A DNA stretch of 64,000 nt from JARBUG01 sp035628915 (GTDB lineage Bacteria; Bacillota; Sulfobacillia; Symbiobacteriales; Symbiobacteriaceae), in assembly GCA_035628915.1 (NCBI GenBank), contig DASPIW010000057.1:310001-374000 (forward strand), given 5' to 3'. The notes under the pieces are model-generated. The model saw only the letters and a program-made list of their open reading frames with translations, was not told the origin of the DNA and made no database searches. The position numbers and the translations under genes are program-made. The number at the start of each line of letters is the position of its first letter. Position 1 is the first letter of the stretch. Shown piece after piece: positions 15,818 through 24,622 of this stretch.

Positions 15818-17109
15818 TATGCAATCACCTTCATGTCTAGCATTCGCAGCTTCCCGCCGGCGATGGTGGCGTACGGCGCCCCCGTCAGCTCCCAGCCGTC
15901 AAACGGCGTGTTGCGGGACTTGGAGACCATCTCTGCGGCCCGGACCGTCCAGGTCTCCTGCAGATCGAGCACGGTGATATCCGCCTCAGCGCCTTCCACC
16001 AGCGCCGGCGCCGTCACGCCGATCAGTTCGGCAGGCCGGGTGGACATCAGCCGGATCATCTGCTCCACCGTGATGATGCCGGGCTTGACCAGCCGGTCAA
16101 TCGTGAGGCCCACCGCCGTCTCCAGCCCGATAATGCCGAACTTGGCGTACTGGAACTCGACTTCCTTATCGTCGATATGATGCGGGGCATGGTCCGTCGC
16201 GATGCAATCGATCGTCCCGTCCCGCAGCCCTTCCAAAATCGCCTGCCGGTCGGCCTCTTCCCGCACCGGCGGGTTCATCTTTGTATTGGTCGAGTAGTCC
16301 ATATCCATCACGATCTGATCGGTCAGCGTGAAGTGGTGCGGCGTCGCCTCCACCGTCACGTTGGCGCCCTGCTGCTTGCCCCAGCGAATCAGCTCTACCG
16401 ACCGCCGGCTGGAGACGTGCTGAATATGGACATGCGCCCCGGTCTCCAGCGACAGCAGGATATTGCGCGCCACCTGGACTTCCTCCGCCGCCGGCGGCAT
16501 TCCCTTGAGGCCCAGCAGCGAGGAGACCTTGCCGAAGTGCATGGCGCCGCCCCCGGCCAGCTGCTTGTCCTCGCAGTGATCCATCACCATCAGGCCGAAC
16601 TGCTTGGCGTAAATCAGCGCCTGGCGCATTGTCTCGGCGTTCTCCACGGGCTGCCCGTCGTCGGTGATGGCCACGATGCCCGCCTCGGCCATGTCGCCGA
16701 TTTCGGCAAGCTCCGCGCCCTTGGAGCCCTTGGTGATGGCGCCCGTCGGCCAGACCTTGCAGAGCCCCTGCTTCTCAGCCAGCGCCCTGACGTAGGCCAC
16801 CGTAATGGCGGTATCGATCACGGGGCTGGTGTTGGGCATGCAGGCCACGCCAACGAAGCCCCCGCGCACGGCTGCAGCCGTGCCGGTGGCGATATCCTCC
16901 TTATATTCCTGACCGGGCGTCCGCAGGTGAACGTGAATGTCGATGAAGCCGGGTGCGACGATCTTGCCCCGGGCGTCGATCACCTGGTCACCGGTCAACC
17001 CTTCCCCGATCGCAGCAATCCGACCGTCCCTGACCAGCAGGTCAGCGACCCGGTCGAGGCCCCGAGCCGGATCCAGCAGCCGTCCGGCCTTGATCAGAAT
17101 CGTGCTCAT
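15817..17109 (-). CDS. pyrC: Dihydroorotase
   Basis: This zinc enzyme cyclises carbamoyl aspartate to dihydroorotate. The 430-residue protein is a class I dihydroorotase with the metal motif FIDIHVHLR, further ligands in HCEDKQL and IQHVSSRRSVELI, and the catalytic Asp in CIATDHAPHH. The start overlaps the pyrB stop by four bases (ATGA), and the end overlaps pyrK by one base. Confidence 0.96.
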   Translation of the reverse strand: MSTILIKAGRLLDPARGLDRVADLLVRDGRIAAIGEGLTGDQVIDARGKIVAPGFIDIHVHLRTPGQEYKEDIATGTAAAVRGGFVGVACMPNTSPVIDTAITVAYVRALAEKQGLCKVWPTGAITKGSKGAELAEIGDMAEAGIVAITDDGQPVENAETMRQALIYAKQFGLMVMDHCEDKQLAGGGAMHFGKVSSLLGLKGMPPAAEEVQVARNILLSLETGAHVHIQHVSSRRSVELIRWGKQQGANVTVEATPHHFTLTDQIVMDMDYSTNTKMNPPVREEADRQAILEGLRDGTIDCIATDHAPHHIDDKEVEFQYAKFGIIGLETAVGLTIDRLVKPGIITVEQMIRLMSTRPAELIGVTAPALVEGAEADITVLDLQETWTVRAAEMVSKSRNTPFDGWELTGAPYATIAGGKLRMLDMKVIA

Positions 17110-18038
17110 GCAGCGTCGCCTCCCCCAAGCAGCAAGTAAAGGATCGCCATCCGGACGGCCACGCCGTTGGTCACCTGTTCGAGGATCACCGACTGGGCGC
17201 CGTCCGCCGCGGCGGTGCTGATCTCCACGCCCCGGTTCATCGGGCCGGGGTGCATCAGCAAGTGGTCGGGCTTGGCCAGCTTGAGCCGCTGCGGGTTGAC
17301 GCCCCAGAACTTGCTGTACTCGGCCACCGTCGGGAAGAGCCCCTTCTCCTGCCGTTCCAGCTGCAGCCGCAGCACGTTGACCACATCCGCCCCCTCAAGG
17401 GCTTCCTCGACCCGGTTGGTCACCTTGACGCCAAGCTCTTCGAAGCCCGCGGGCAGCAACGTGGTCGGGCCGGCCACCCAGACTTCGGCGCCGTACTTGG
17501 TCAGCCCGAAGACGTTGGACCGGGCGACCCGGCTATGGAAGATGTCCCCGATGATGGCGACTTTCAAACCCTTGAAAGAGCCCTTGTTCTGACGGATGGT
17601 CAGCATGTCCAGCAGGCCCTGGGTCGGGTGCTCATGCATGCCGTCGCCGGCGTTGATCACGCTGGCTTTCAGCTGCTTGGCCAGGAAGTGGGGCGCTCCG
17701 CCGGCGGGGTGGCGCATCACCACCGCGTCAATGCCCATCACCTCGAGGTTGCGGGCCGTGTCCTTCAGCGTCTCCCCCTTCTGCACGCTGGAGGTCGACA
17801 CGGAGATATTGATGGCGTCGGCAGATAGGTACTTTCCGGCCAGCTCAAAGGACTTGGCCGTCCGGGTGGAGTTCTCGTAGAAGAGGGTCACATACGACTT
17901 GCCCCGGAGCGTCGGCACCTTCTTGATGGGCCGGGTGGCAATATCTTTGAGGGTATCGGCGGTGTCCAAAATCAGGTCGATCTCCTCGGTGGACATCTCA
18001 CGCAGCCCGAGGATATCCTTCCGCTTCAGTCCAGCCAT
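17106..18038 (-). CDS. pyrB: Aspartate carbamoyltransferase catalytic subunit
   Basis: PyrB makes carbamoyl aspartate from carbamoyl phosphate and aspartate. The ATG at 18038 has GGGAGG nine bases upstream and is preferred over the in-frame start at 18065. The carbamoyl phosphate motif ENSTRTAKSFELAGKYL, the HPAGGAPHFLA segment and EHPTQGLLDM are present. The 310-residue length matches the family. No pyrI regulatory gene is nearby, as expected in Bacillota, where control is through PyrR. Confidence 0.96.
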   Translation of the reverse strand: MAGLKRKDILGLREMSTEEIDLILDTADTLKDIATRPIKKVPTLRGKSYVTLFYENSTRTAKSFELAGKYLSADAINISVSTSSVQKGETLKDTARNLEVMGIDAVVMRHPAGGAPHFLAKQLKASVINAGDGMHEHPTQGLLDMLTIRQNKGSFKGLKVAIIGDIFHSRVARSNVFGLTKYGAEVWVAGPTTLLPAGFEELGVKVTNRVEEALEGADVVNVLRLQLERQEKGLFPTVAEYSKFWGVNPQRLKLAKPDHLLMHPGPMNRGVEISTAAADGAQSVILEQVTNGVAVRMAILYLLLGGGDAA

Positions 18039-18065
18039 AGGGCTCAGCCTCCCTTTCGATGTCAT

Positions 18066-18608
18066 CTAAGGCAGGTCGTACACGGCCACGAAATCCTCGT
18101 CGTCCACTTCGGTCAGATTAACCTCCACGACTTCCTTGCGGGAAGTCGGCACATTCTTGCCCACGAAGTCGGCCCGGATGGGCAGTTCCCGGTGCCCCCG
18201 GTCGATCAGCACGGCCAGCTGGATCACCGCCGGGCGCCCGATGTCCAGGAGTGCGTCCAGCGCCGCCCGCACGGTCCGGCCCGTGTAGAGCACGTCGTCC
18301 ACCAGAATCACCACGGTGCCGGGCAGCTTGAACTTGACTTCGGAGCGGTGGACCTGCGGCACCGCGCTCAGTTCGGTCAGGTCGTCGCGATAGAGGGTGA
18401 TGTCCAGGGTCCCGACCGGCACCTCCCGGCCTTCAAACTCCTGAAGCTTGGCCGCCAGCCGCTGCGCCAGCGGGATGCCCCGCCGGCGGATGCCCACCAG
18501 CGCCACGCCTTCCGTGCCCTTGTTCCGCTCGATGATCTCGTGAGCAATCCGGGAGAGGGCTCGGTTCATCTGGTTGGCATCCATCAACATCGCCTTGGGT
18601 TCACGCAT
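18066..18608 (-). CDS. pyrR: Bifunctional pyr operon regulator / uracil phosphoribosyltransferase
   Basis: PyrR binds the pyr leader RNA when UMP is high and causes termination; it also has weak uracil phosphoribosyltransferase activity. The ATG at 18608 has AGGAGG seven bases upstream. The 180-residue product contains the PRPP loop VILVDDVLYTGRTVRAALDA and the basic segment IRRRGIPLAQRL that belongs to the RNA-binding face in the family. It is the first gene of the operon and sits behind its own attenuator. Confidence 0.96.
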   Translation of the reverse strand: MREPKAMLMDANQMNRALSRIAHEIIERNKGTEGVALVGIRRRGIPLAQRLAAKLQEFEGREVPVGTLDITLYRDDLTELSAVPQVHRSEVKFKLPGTVVILVDDVLYTGRTVRAALDALLDIGRPAVIQLAVLIDRGHRELPIRADFVGKNVPTSRKEVVEVNLTEVDDEDFVAVYDLP

Positions 18609-18623
18609 GCCAGCACCTCCTGC

Positions 18624-18657
18624 AAAAGAAAAACTCCTTGCCTGGCCAGGCAAGGAG
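18624..18657 (-). terminator. pyr operon attenuator terminator
   Basis: On the minus strand CTCCTTGCC pairs with GGCAAGGAG, a near-perfect dyad, followed by TTTTTCTTTT just before the pyrR ribosome binding site. Its 5' arm is also complementary to GGCAAGGAGT at 18740-18731, which can form the competing antiterminator. Confidence 0.92.
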
Positions 18658-18730
18658 ATAGTCTTCCCAAATGTGCACCCGGTGGGTCCCGACGAAAAAA
18701 CCCGGGACCGCGGGCTCATTCAGTTCGTCG

Positions 18731-18756
18731 ACTCCTTGCCAGCCTCGCGGGACTGG
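18731..18756 (-). promoter_or_regulatory. PyrR-binding anti-antiterminator in the pyr leader
   Basis: The minus strand reads AGTCCCGCGAGGCT at 18754-18741, an exact fit to the PyrR-binding consensus ARUCCNGNGAGGYU, enclosed by CCAG/CTGG arms (18756-18739). Immediately downstream, GGCAAGGAGT overlaps the hairpin and can pair with the terminator's 5' arm. PyrR bound with UMP would hold this hairpin, block the antiterminator and favour termination. Confidence 0.92.
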
Positions 18757-18782
18757 ATTTAAAGCAGCCGTTGTCGTTCTTC

Positions 18783-18811
18783 ACATTAGCACTGAACGCC
18801 AGACGGGTCAA
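18783..18811 (-). promoter_or_regulatory. Sigma-A promoter of the pyr operon
   Basis: On the minus strand TTGACC (18811-18806), a 17-base spacer and TAATGT (18788-18783) with TGC just before it (extended -10) are seen. Transcription should start near 18776, about 20 bases before the PyrR site. Confidence 0.7.
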
Positions 18812-18906
18812 GTCCGAGATAAATAGTGATGCCCATGGATACAGGAACCCAACTTCACAATCCCGAAGCAATTCATGCGCGCCAGCAAAAGGGGGCACAT
18901 CCCGCC

Positions 18907-20988
18907 ATGGGGCACATCCATTATGATTCCCGGGCACTTACGATCAACGGCGAACGCCGGCTGATCATCAGCGGGGCCGTTCACTATCCCCGCAGCACCC
19001 CCTCCATGTGGCCCAAGCTCATGAAGGAGAGCGTGGCAGCGGGGCTTAACACCATCGAGACCTACCTGTTCTGGAACTTACATGAGCCGCGCCGGGGCGT
19101 CCTTGACTTCACGGGCCGGCTCGATATCGTCCGGTTCTGCCAGGTGGCGCAGGAGCATGGGCTGAACGTCATTTTGCGCATCGGCCCTTACATTTGCGCG
19201 GAGATCAACTACGGCGGCTTCCCGTCCTGGCTCCGGGAAGTCCCCGGCATGCAGATGCGCACCTGGAACGAGCCGTTTATGCAGGAGATGGGCCGATGGG
19301 TGCGGCAGGCTATGAATCTGCTCCGCCCGCTCTTTGCCCCAAACGGCGGTCCGATCATCGCCGCGCAGATCGAAAACGAGTATGCCCTGATCGCCGGTTC
19401 CTATGGCGAAGACGGCGAGCGCTATAAGCAGTGGGCCAGCGACCTGGGCCAGTCGCTCAACCTCGGGGTGCCCTGGATCATGTGCGTGGGCGGTGCGGCC
19501 GGCGCCATCGAGACGATCAACGGCTTCTACGGCCACACGCAGCTTGAGCGCCACTTCAGCGAGCATCCCGACCAGCCGGCCATTTGGACCGAAAACTGGC
19601 CGGGCTGGTATGATACGTGGGGTGTGCCTCACCACCGGCGCCCCGTCCGCGATGTTGCTTACGCCGTAGCCAGGTTCTTTGCCGCCGGCGGCACGGGCGT
19701 CAACCATTACATGTGGCACGGCGGTACGAACTTCTGCCGGGACGGCATGTACCTGCAGACGACCAGCTACGATTATGATGCCCCGCTGGACGAGTTCGGC
19801 ATGCCCACGACCAAGGCCCTGGCGCTCAAGCGGCTGCACGAAGTGCTCCACCGCTATGCGGGCGTGCTGCTCCAGGACGAGCGGCCCCTGCCGTTCGAAA
19901 TCGGGCTGAACCACATCGCCTACGACTATGGTCCCCTCAACTTCCTCTGCAACGACGACTGGAATCACGATGCGCTGCTGCTCTGGGAAGGACAGCGGTA
20001 TCATCTGCCGCCGCAGTCAGTCACCATTTTCGCCGAGGGCAGGATGCTGCTGAACACGGCCAACATGGCTGATGCCGGGGAGATTCACCGTGAAATGGTG
20101 CCGGTCAGCGATGAGCCCCTGATCTTCGCCTCGAAAGAAGAGCCGCTGCCGGCAGACCGGTCCTCGGGCCTCGTTGCGGAGCAGCCGGTGGAGCAGTTGA
20201 GCCTGACCCGGGACGAGACGGACTACTGCTGGTACACGACGCGCTTCACGGCTGCCGGGGGCGAGTCCACGCTCACCCTTGAGGGGGTGGCGGATTACGT
20301 ATACATCTATGTTAACGGGCTCCCTGCCGCCGTGACGGCGACCCCCCTGCAGGAGAACCGTGGGCCCCTGAACGGGGAAGGGTTTACCCAATCGTTCAAG
20401 TTCACCGTGGATGCGGGCGCCCATGAGCTGTCGATTCTGTGCTGCGCCCTGGGGTTGGTCAAGGGCGACTGGATGCTGGGCATGGCCAACATGGTCGAGG
20501 AACGCAAGGGCCTGTGGGGCAGAGTGTTGTGGAACGGCGAGGTCCTGGCGGGTCCGTGGGAGATGCGTCCCGGCCTGATGGGCGAGCGGCTGGCGCTCTT
20601 CCGGGGCAATGGCACCATGGGCGGCTGCGCCATGGCGGCCTGGGAGGACGGCACGGCGGCGTCGGGTCAGCATCTGCGCTGGTGGCGGACCTACTTCGAC
20701 CGCCCGACCGGGGATGAGCCCCTGGCGCTGGATCTGGGATCCATGGAGAAGGGGATGGCCTGGGTCAACGGGCACTGCATCGGGCGGTACTGGCTGGTAC
20801 CGGGAACGGGAGCCACCGAGCCGTGGCTGCAGCCGCCGGTGGAAGATGACCAGGCCGGCCAGCCGACCCAGCGCTACTACCATCTCCCTGCGGATTGGCT
20901 GAAGCCTACGGGCAATCTGCTCGTGCTGTTTGAGGAAGCAGGCGGGGATCCTGCGGATATCCGTATCTGCCAGTGGGTTGAAATTTAG
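18907..20988 (+). CDS. Glycoside hydrolase family 35 beta-galactosidase
   Basis: The enzyme should release terminal beta-linked galactose from oligosaccharides or glycans. GH35 signatures are GAVHYPRSTPSMW, GPYICAEINYGGFPSWL, the acid/base Glu in IAAQIENEYALI, and the nucleophile Glu in IWTENWPGWYDTWG. C-terminal beta-sandwich domains follow, to 693 residues. The ATG at 18907 has AAAAGGGGG upstream; an in-frame GTG at 18826 exists but would put coding sequence over the leader region. No signal peptide is seen, so it is probably cytoplasmic. It is divergent from the pyr operon and has no visible sugar-transport partner. Confidence 0.93.
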   Translation: MGHIHYDSRALTINGERRLIISGAVHYPRSTPSMWPKLMKESVAAGLNTIETYLFWNLHEPRRGVLDFTGRLDIVRFCQVAQEHGLNVILRIGPYICAEINYGGFPSWLREVPGMQMRTWNEPFMQEMGRWVRQAMNLLRPLFAPNGGPIIAAQIENEYALIAGSYGEDGERYKQWASDLGQSLNLGVPWIMCVGGAAGAIETINGFYGHTQLERHFSEHPDQPAIWTENWPGWYDTWGVPHHRRPVRDVAYAVARFFAAGGTGVNHYMWHGGTNFCRDGMYLQTTSYDYDAPLDEFGMPTTKALALKRLHEVLHRYAGVLLQDERPLPFEIGLNHIAYDYGPLNFLCNDDWNHDALLLWEGQRYHLPPQSVTIFAEGRMLLNTANMADAGEIHREMVPVSDEPLIFASKEEPLPADRSSGLVAEQPVEQLSLTRDETDYCWYTTRFTAAGGESTLTLEGVADYVYIYVNGLPAAVTATPLQENRGPLNGEGFTQSFKFTVDAGAHELSILCCALGLVKGDWMLGMANMVEERKGLWGRVLWNGEVLAGPWEMRPGLMGERLALFRGNGTMGGCAMAAWEDGTAASGQHLRWWRTYFDRPTGDEPLALDLGSMEKGMAWVNGHCIGRYWLVPGTGATEPWLQPPVEDDQAGQPTQRYYHLPADWLKPTGNLLVLFEEAGGDPADIRICQWVEI

Positions 20989-20992
20989 ATGA

Positions 20993-21037
20993 AAAAACGC
21001 CCGCACTGCCGGCCCTTTCGGGGATAGTGCGGGCGTT
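20993..21037. terminator. Bidirectional terminator
   Basis: AACGCCCGCACT (20996-21007) pairs with AGTGCGGGCGTT (21026-21037), with A and T runs on either side. It ends the beta-galactosidase gene and the convergent gene at 21057. Confidence 0.9.
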
Positions 21038-21056
21038 TTGCTCGCGCCAATGGCGG

Positions 21057-22229
21057 TCACAGTTTCGAGGACCCATCCCTGCGCAGCCATGCATCGGCGG
21101 GGTACCCATAGTCCTCCCAGTAGCCAATCTCCTCCTTGGCTATCAATTCGATCTTCTGAACCCACTTGACCGACTTGTAGCCATACATGCGAGGAATGAC
21201 CAGCCGGACCGGACCGCCCAGGGCGGTGGGCAGGGGCGAGCCGTCCATGGCCCAGGGCAGCATCACATCCGGCAGGCGGGCCGTATCGAGGGAGACCGAA
21301 TCCGTGTAGACCCCGTCGCCCGAGTGGAACTTCACGAACCGGGCCTCCGGCCGCACGCCTGCCAGGTCAAGCAGATCGGCGAGCCGCACGCCGTCCCAGG
21401 TGACGTCATAGACGGACCAGCCTGTCACGCAGTGAAAGTCGCTGACCTGGGTGGTGCGAGGCAGTTGCGTGAACTCCTCCCACGTGAAGGTGAGTTCCGT
21501 CCCCACCAGCCCGGTAACGGCCAGATGCCACGTCTGCGGATCGAACCGGGGTAACGGCTCCACCACGGTGTAGACGCGGAAGCGGCCTTTGGACGGTACT
21601 GAGGGCTTGCTGACGGGTGGGGGCGCAAACGCTTCCCCCTCAGGGACGGGAGCGTGGGCGCCATAGGCCCCGCTGCGCGTCGGTTTCTCGAATCCGGGCA
21701 GCCCCAGCAGTCCGCCGAGGCGCCCCCAGAGTAGGCCGCCCACCACAGTGCCCGCCCCGGCGAGCAGGACGCGCCGGTCTTCCGCCACCGGCGTTGTCAC
21801 CGGCAGCAGCCGCAGCCGGAAGTACCGGGTGATGGCATGGGACGCCGCCCAAGGCAGGGCGAACCAGGTCAGGCGGTCGTGCCAGATCAAGGCGGACTCT
21901 GCGGCGCCCGCAGGCAGATTCCGGTTGAACCAGAGGAGCACCCCGGTTACCCCCCAGCCCACCAACAGCAAGGTGAGCAGCACTACGTTCGCCTTTTGCC
22001 CGATGCGCTCCCGGAGCCGGCTCCAATGTACCCGCACCATTGGCAAATAGCCCGCGAGCAACAGCACAGACAGCATCCCTGAGGCGATGTGCAAGTACTT
22101 GAGCGGCGTCCGCACAGGGGCCGTCGCTGCCCGCAGGGCAGGCAGATGCAAAATGATGCCCGTAAGCGCCAGGAACAGGAAGTTCCAGCCATTGCACGCA
22201 TGGAGCCGGGCCAGGCGTACAGCCGGCAC
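21057..22229 (-). CDS. Cytochrome b561-like / molybdopterin (YedY/sulfite-oxidase type) fusion
   Basis: The N-terminal 180 residues have four or five membrane segments with His residues placed as haem b ligands (YLHIASGML, IWHDRLTW, ASHAITRYF). A linker and another hydrophobic stretch lead to a sulfite-oxidase-fold domain with the molybdenum-coordinating Cys in VSDFHCVTGWSVYDVTW, then VKFHSGDGVYT and GPVRLVIPRMYGYKSVKWV. In many bacteria these are separate proteins, the haem subunit and the soluble reductase; here they form one 390-residue chain. The GTG at 22229 follows AAAGGGAGGTGG. No twin-arginine signal is seen; the first membrane segments must set topology. Substrate and electron partners are unknown. 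Confidence 0.85.
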   Translation of the reverse strand: MPAVRLARLHACNGWNFLFLALTGIILHLPALRAATAPVRTPLKYLHIASGMLSVLLLAGYLPMVRVHWSRLRERIGQKANVVLLTLLLVGWGVTGVLLWFNRNLPAGAAESALIWHDRLTWFALPWAASHAITRYFRLRLLPVTTPVAEDRRVLLAGAGTVVGGLLWGRLGGLLGLPGFEKPTRSGAYGAHAPVPEGEAFAPPPVSKPSVPSKGRFRVYTVVEPLPRFDPQTWHLAVTGLVGTELTFTWEEFTQLPRTTQVSDFHCVTGWSVYDVTWDGVRLADLLDLAGVRPEARFVKFHSGDGVYTDSVSLDTARLPDVMLPWAMDGSPLPTALGGPVRLVIPRMYGYKSVKWVQKIELIAKEEIGYWEDYGYPADAWLRRDGSSKL

Positions 22230-22405
22230 TGCCGCCCACCTCCCTTTCCCGTTTTGACGCCGGACGCAGCACGGGCGTGATGTTCATCATCTGTTCACAC
22301 GATATCCATGCGGCGGCTTCAAAAGGAGGCTACCATAGTGGAAAGGGTACAAGCCTGTCACCAGCGAATGCCCAGAAAAAAGAGCGCATGCCGGAGGTGC
22401 CCGCC

Positions 22406-23110
22406 ATGTCACGGCAGGTCCTTGTGGTCGATGATGAGCCCAACATCCGTGAGCTGTGCCGCCTGTATCTGGAGCAGGAAGGCTTTCAAGTGGAAGAAGC
22501 CGCCGACGGCATCGAAGCCGTCAGGAAGGCTAAGGAACGGCAGCCCGACCTTGTCGTCCTCGACCTTATGCTGCCGGGCAAGAACGGCTTTGACGTCTGC
22601 CGGGAACTGCGGGCCGTCGATATTCCGGTCATTATGCTGACCGCCCGCGGCGACGAAGTGGACAAGATCCTCGGGCTGGAACTGGGCGCCGACGACTACC
22701 TGACCAAGCCGTTCAGCCCCCGTGAACTGGTTGCCCGCGTCAAGGTTGTCCTGCGGCGGGCCGAGCGGGTGGCCGCCCCCGTGCAGGTGCCCAAGCCGGC
22801 GGAACGGCTCGCCTTCCACGATTTCATCCTCGACCTCGCCGGGCGCTCCCTGGTGGTGCGGGGCAAGCAGACCGACTGTCCGCCCAAGGAGTTTGACCTG
22901 CTGGCCATGCTCGCCCAGAACCCGCACCGCGCCTTCACCCGGGAGCAGTTGCTCGAAAAGGTTTGGGACTACAGCTTCTACGGGGACTTCCGCACCGTGG
23001 ACGTCCACGTCCAGCGCATCCGCAAAAAGATTGAACCCGACCCCGAGAAGCCCCGCTACGTCAAGACGGTCTGGGGGGTCGGCTACAAGTTCGAGCCGGG
23101 ACAGGAGTAA
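22406..23110 (+). CDS. OmpR-family response regulator
   Basis: The ATG at 22406 has GGAGGTG before it and begins the receiver domain directly. The acidic pair VDDEP, phosphorylatable Asp53 in VVLDLMLPG, the Thr in MLTARG and the Lys in TKPFSPRELVARV are all present. A winged-helix DNA-binding domain follows (PPKEFDLLAMLAQNPHRAF, then TVDVHVQRIRKKIE). The 234-residue length is typical. The partner kinase starts 3 bases downstream. The frame is open upstream to 22277, but no start there is convincing. Confidence 0.95.
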   Translation: MSRQVLVVDDEPNIRELCRLYLEQEGFQVEEAADGIEAVRKAKERQPDLVVLDLMLPGKNGFDVCRELRAVDIPVIMLTARGDEVDKILGLELGADDYLTKPFSPRELVARVKVVLRRAERVAAPVQVPKPAERLAFHDFILDLAGRSLVVRGKQTDCPPKEFDLLAMLAQNPHRAFTREQLLEKVWDYSFYGDFRTVDVHVQRIRKKIEPDPEKPRYVKTVWGVGYKFEPGQE

Positions 23111-23113
23111 GCC

Positions 23114-24553
23114 ATGCGAATCGGCGCAAAACTGCTGCTCACCTACCTGGTCCTGATCGGGCTGGTGGCCATTCTCACCGGCGTCGCCCTTCCCAGATAC
23201 GTCAGGAACGTCGTGGTGGCCGAGGAGACCAAACGGCTGGATGAACTGGTCACCTGGCAGGCCGAATACATGAGCAACCGGATCAATCAGAGCATCAAGA
23301 CGCGAAACCCCGCCGACTTCAACGCCGCCCGGCAGCTGCTGACCTCAGTGGAGGACCTGCTGGTCGACGACACCATCGCCTTTGTGGACGAGAAGTGTCT
23401 GATCGTCCGGGCTTCCAAGCCGCAGTACCAGGGCTTCCGCATTCCCGACTGCATCCCGAGCGACCCCAAGGCCCGGCGCCGTCCGGAGGTTGAACTGCCC
23501 GGAACGACCACCGCGATCTATGCGCGGGCGCCCCTGAATGTCGCCGGGCCACTGCTCCAGGGCTACTCGCTCGTCATGTTCCGCAAAATGGCCTTCGTCG
23601 ACCAGATGTCCAAGCCCATCACCCGACGCCTCTCCTTCGTCCTCGTCGTCGCTCTGCTGGTCTCCCTGCTGATCGCCGGCTGGTTCAGCCGTGAACTCGT
23701 CCGGCGCCTGCGCACCGCGGGTACCGCTGCCCGGGCGCTGGCGGAAGGCCACCTTGAGCAGCGCGTCCCCGAGCAAGGCAACGATGAGATCACGGAGCTG
23801 GCCCGGCACTTCAACCACATGGCCGAGCGCATCCAGGTCCTGGTAAGCGGCCTGCGCCGGTCGGAGCAGGCCCGCAAGGAACTGCTGGTCACCGTCTCGC
23901 ACGAACTGCGCACGCCCATGACTTCGATCTCCGGCTTCGCTGAAGCGCTGCGGGACGGCGTCGTGAAGGATGAAGAGCGGCGCCAGCGCTACTACCAGAT
24001 CATCGCTGCCGAATCGACCCGCCTGACCCGGCTGATTAACGACCTCTTCGACGTCTCCAAGCTTGAGACCGGCCAGTTGGAACTGCGCCTGCAGGCCATG
24101 CCCGCAGCGCCCTGGCTCCTCGAATTCGTTGAAGCGCAGAAGCCGGTGGCCGAAGAAGCCGGGCTGCGGCTGGTCCTCGATCTCTCCCCCGACGCCGAGC
24201 GGTCCCGCATCTATGGGGACCGGGACCGGCTGGATCAGGTTTTGAATAACCTGATCAGCAACGCCATGCGCTTTGCGCCCCCCGAAAGCCGGATCACGCT
24301 CAGCGCCAGAACCGATGGCGAGGAACTGGTGATCGAACTGGCCGACCAGGGGCCGGGCCTGACCCGGGAAGAAGCCGGACGGGTCTTTGACCGCTTCTTC
24401 CAGGGCAAGAACACCGGGCAAGGCCACAAGGGAGCAGGTCTGGGGCTGGCCATCGTCAAATCGCTGGTAGAGGCGCACGGCGGCTCCGTGGGCGTCAACA
24501 GCACCCCGGGCGCCGGGGCTGCCTTCTGGATCCGGCTCAAAGGGCTCGTGTAG
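23114..24553 (+). CDS. Membrane sensor histidine kinase
   Basis: A transmembrane helix at about 10-28, an extracytoplasmic sensor region to about 165 without a recognised domain, a second helix near 175-195, a HAMP domain (LRTAGTAARALAEGHLEQRV), HisKA with phospho-His263 in VSHELRTPMTS, and an HATPase domain (NNLISNAMRFAPP, then DQGPGL, then GAGLGLAIVKSLVEAHGG) make up 479 residues. It is cotranscribed with the response regulator just upstream. The signal sensed is unknown; neighbours (the molybdopterin enzyme, divergent, and the HPRT fusion, downstream) are the only hints. Confidence 0.95.
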   Translation: MRIGAKLLLTYLVLIGLVAILTGVALPRYVRNVVVAEETKRLDELVTWQAEYMSNRINQSIKTRNPADFNAARQLLTSVEDLLVDDTIAFVDEKCLIVRASKPQYQGFRIPDCIPSDPKARRRPEVELPGTTTAIYARAPLNVAGPLLQGYSLVMFRKMAFVDQMSKPITRRLSFVLVVALLVSLLIAGWFSRELVRRLRTAGTAARALAEGHLEQRVPEQGNDEITELARHFNHMAERIQVLVSGLRRSEQARKELLVTVSHELRTPMTSISGFAEALRDGVVKDEERRQRYYQIIAAESTRLTRLINDLFDVSKLETGQLELRLQAMPAAPWLLEFVEAQKPVAEEAGLRLVLDLSPDAERSRIYGDRDRLDQVLNNLISNAMRFAPPESRITLSARTDGEELVIELADQGPGLTREEAGRVFDRFFQGKNTGQGHKGAGLGLAIVKSLVEAHGGSVGVNSTPGAGAAFWIRLKGLV

Positions 24554-24622
24554 CTTGTCGACCGGCGGCGTCGAAGGAGCGTGAACCGATTGCATCAGCA
24601 GACCTTCGGGGGGGACCCCCGC

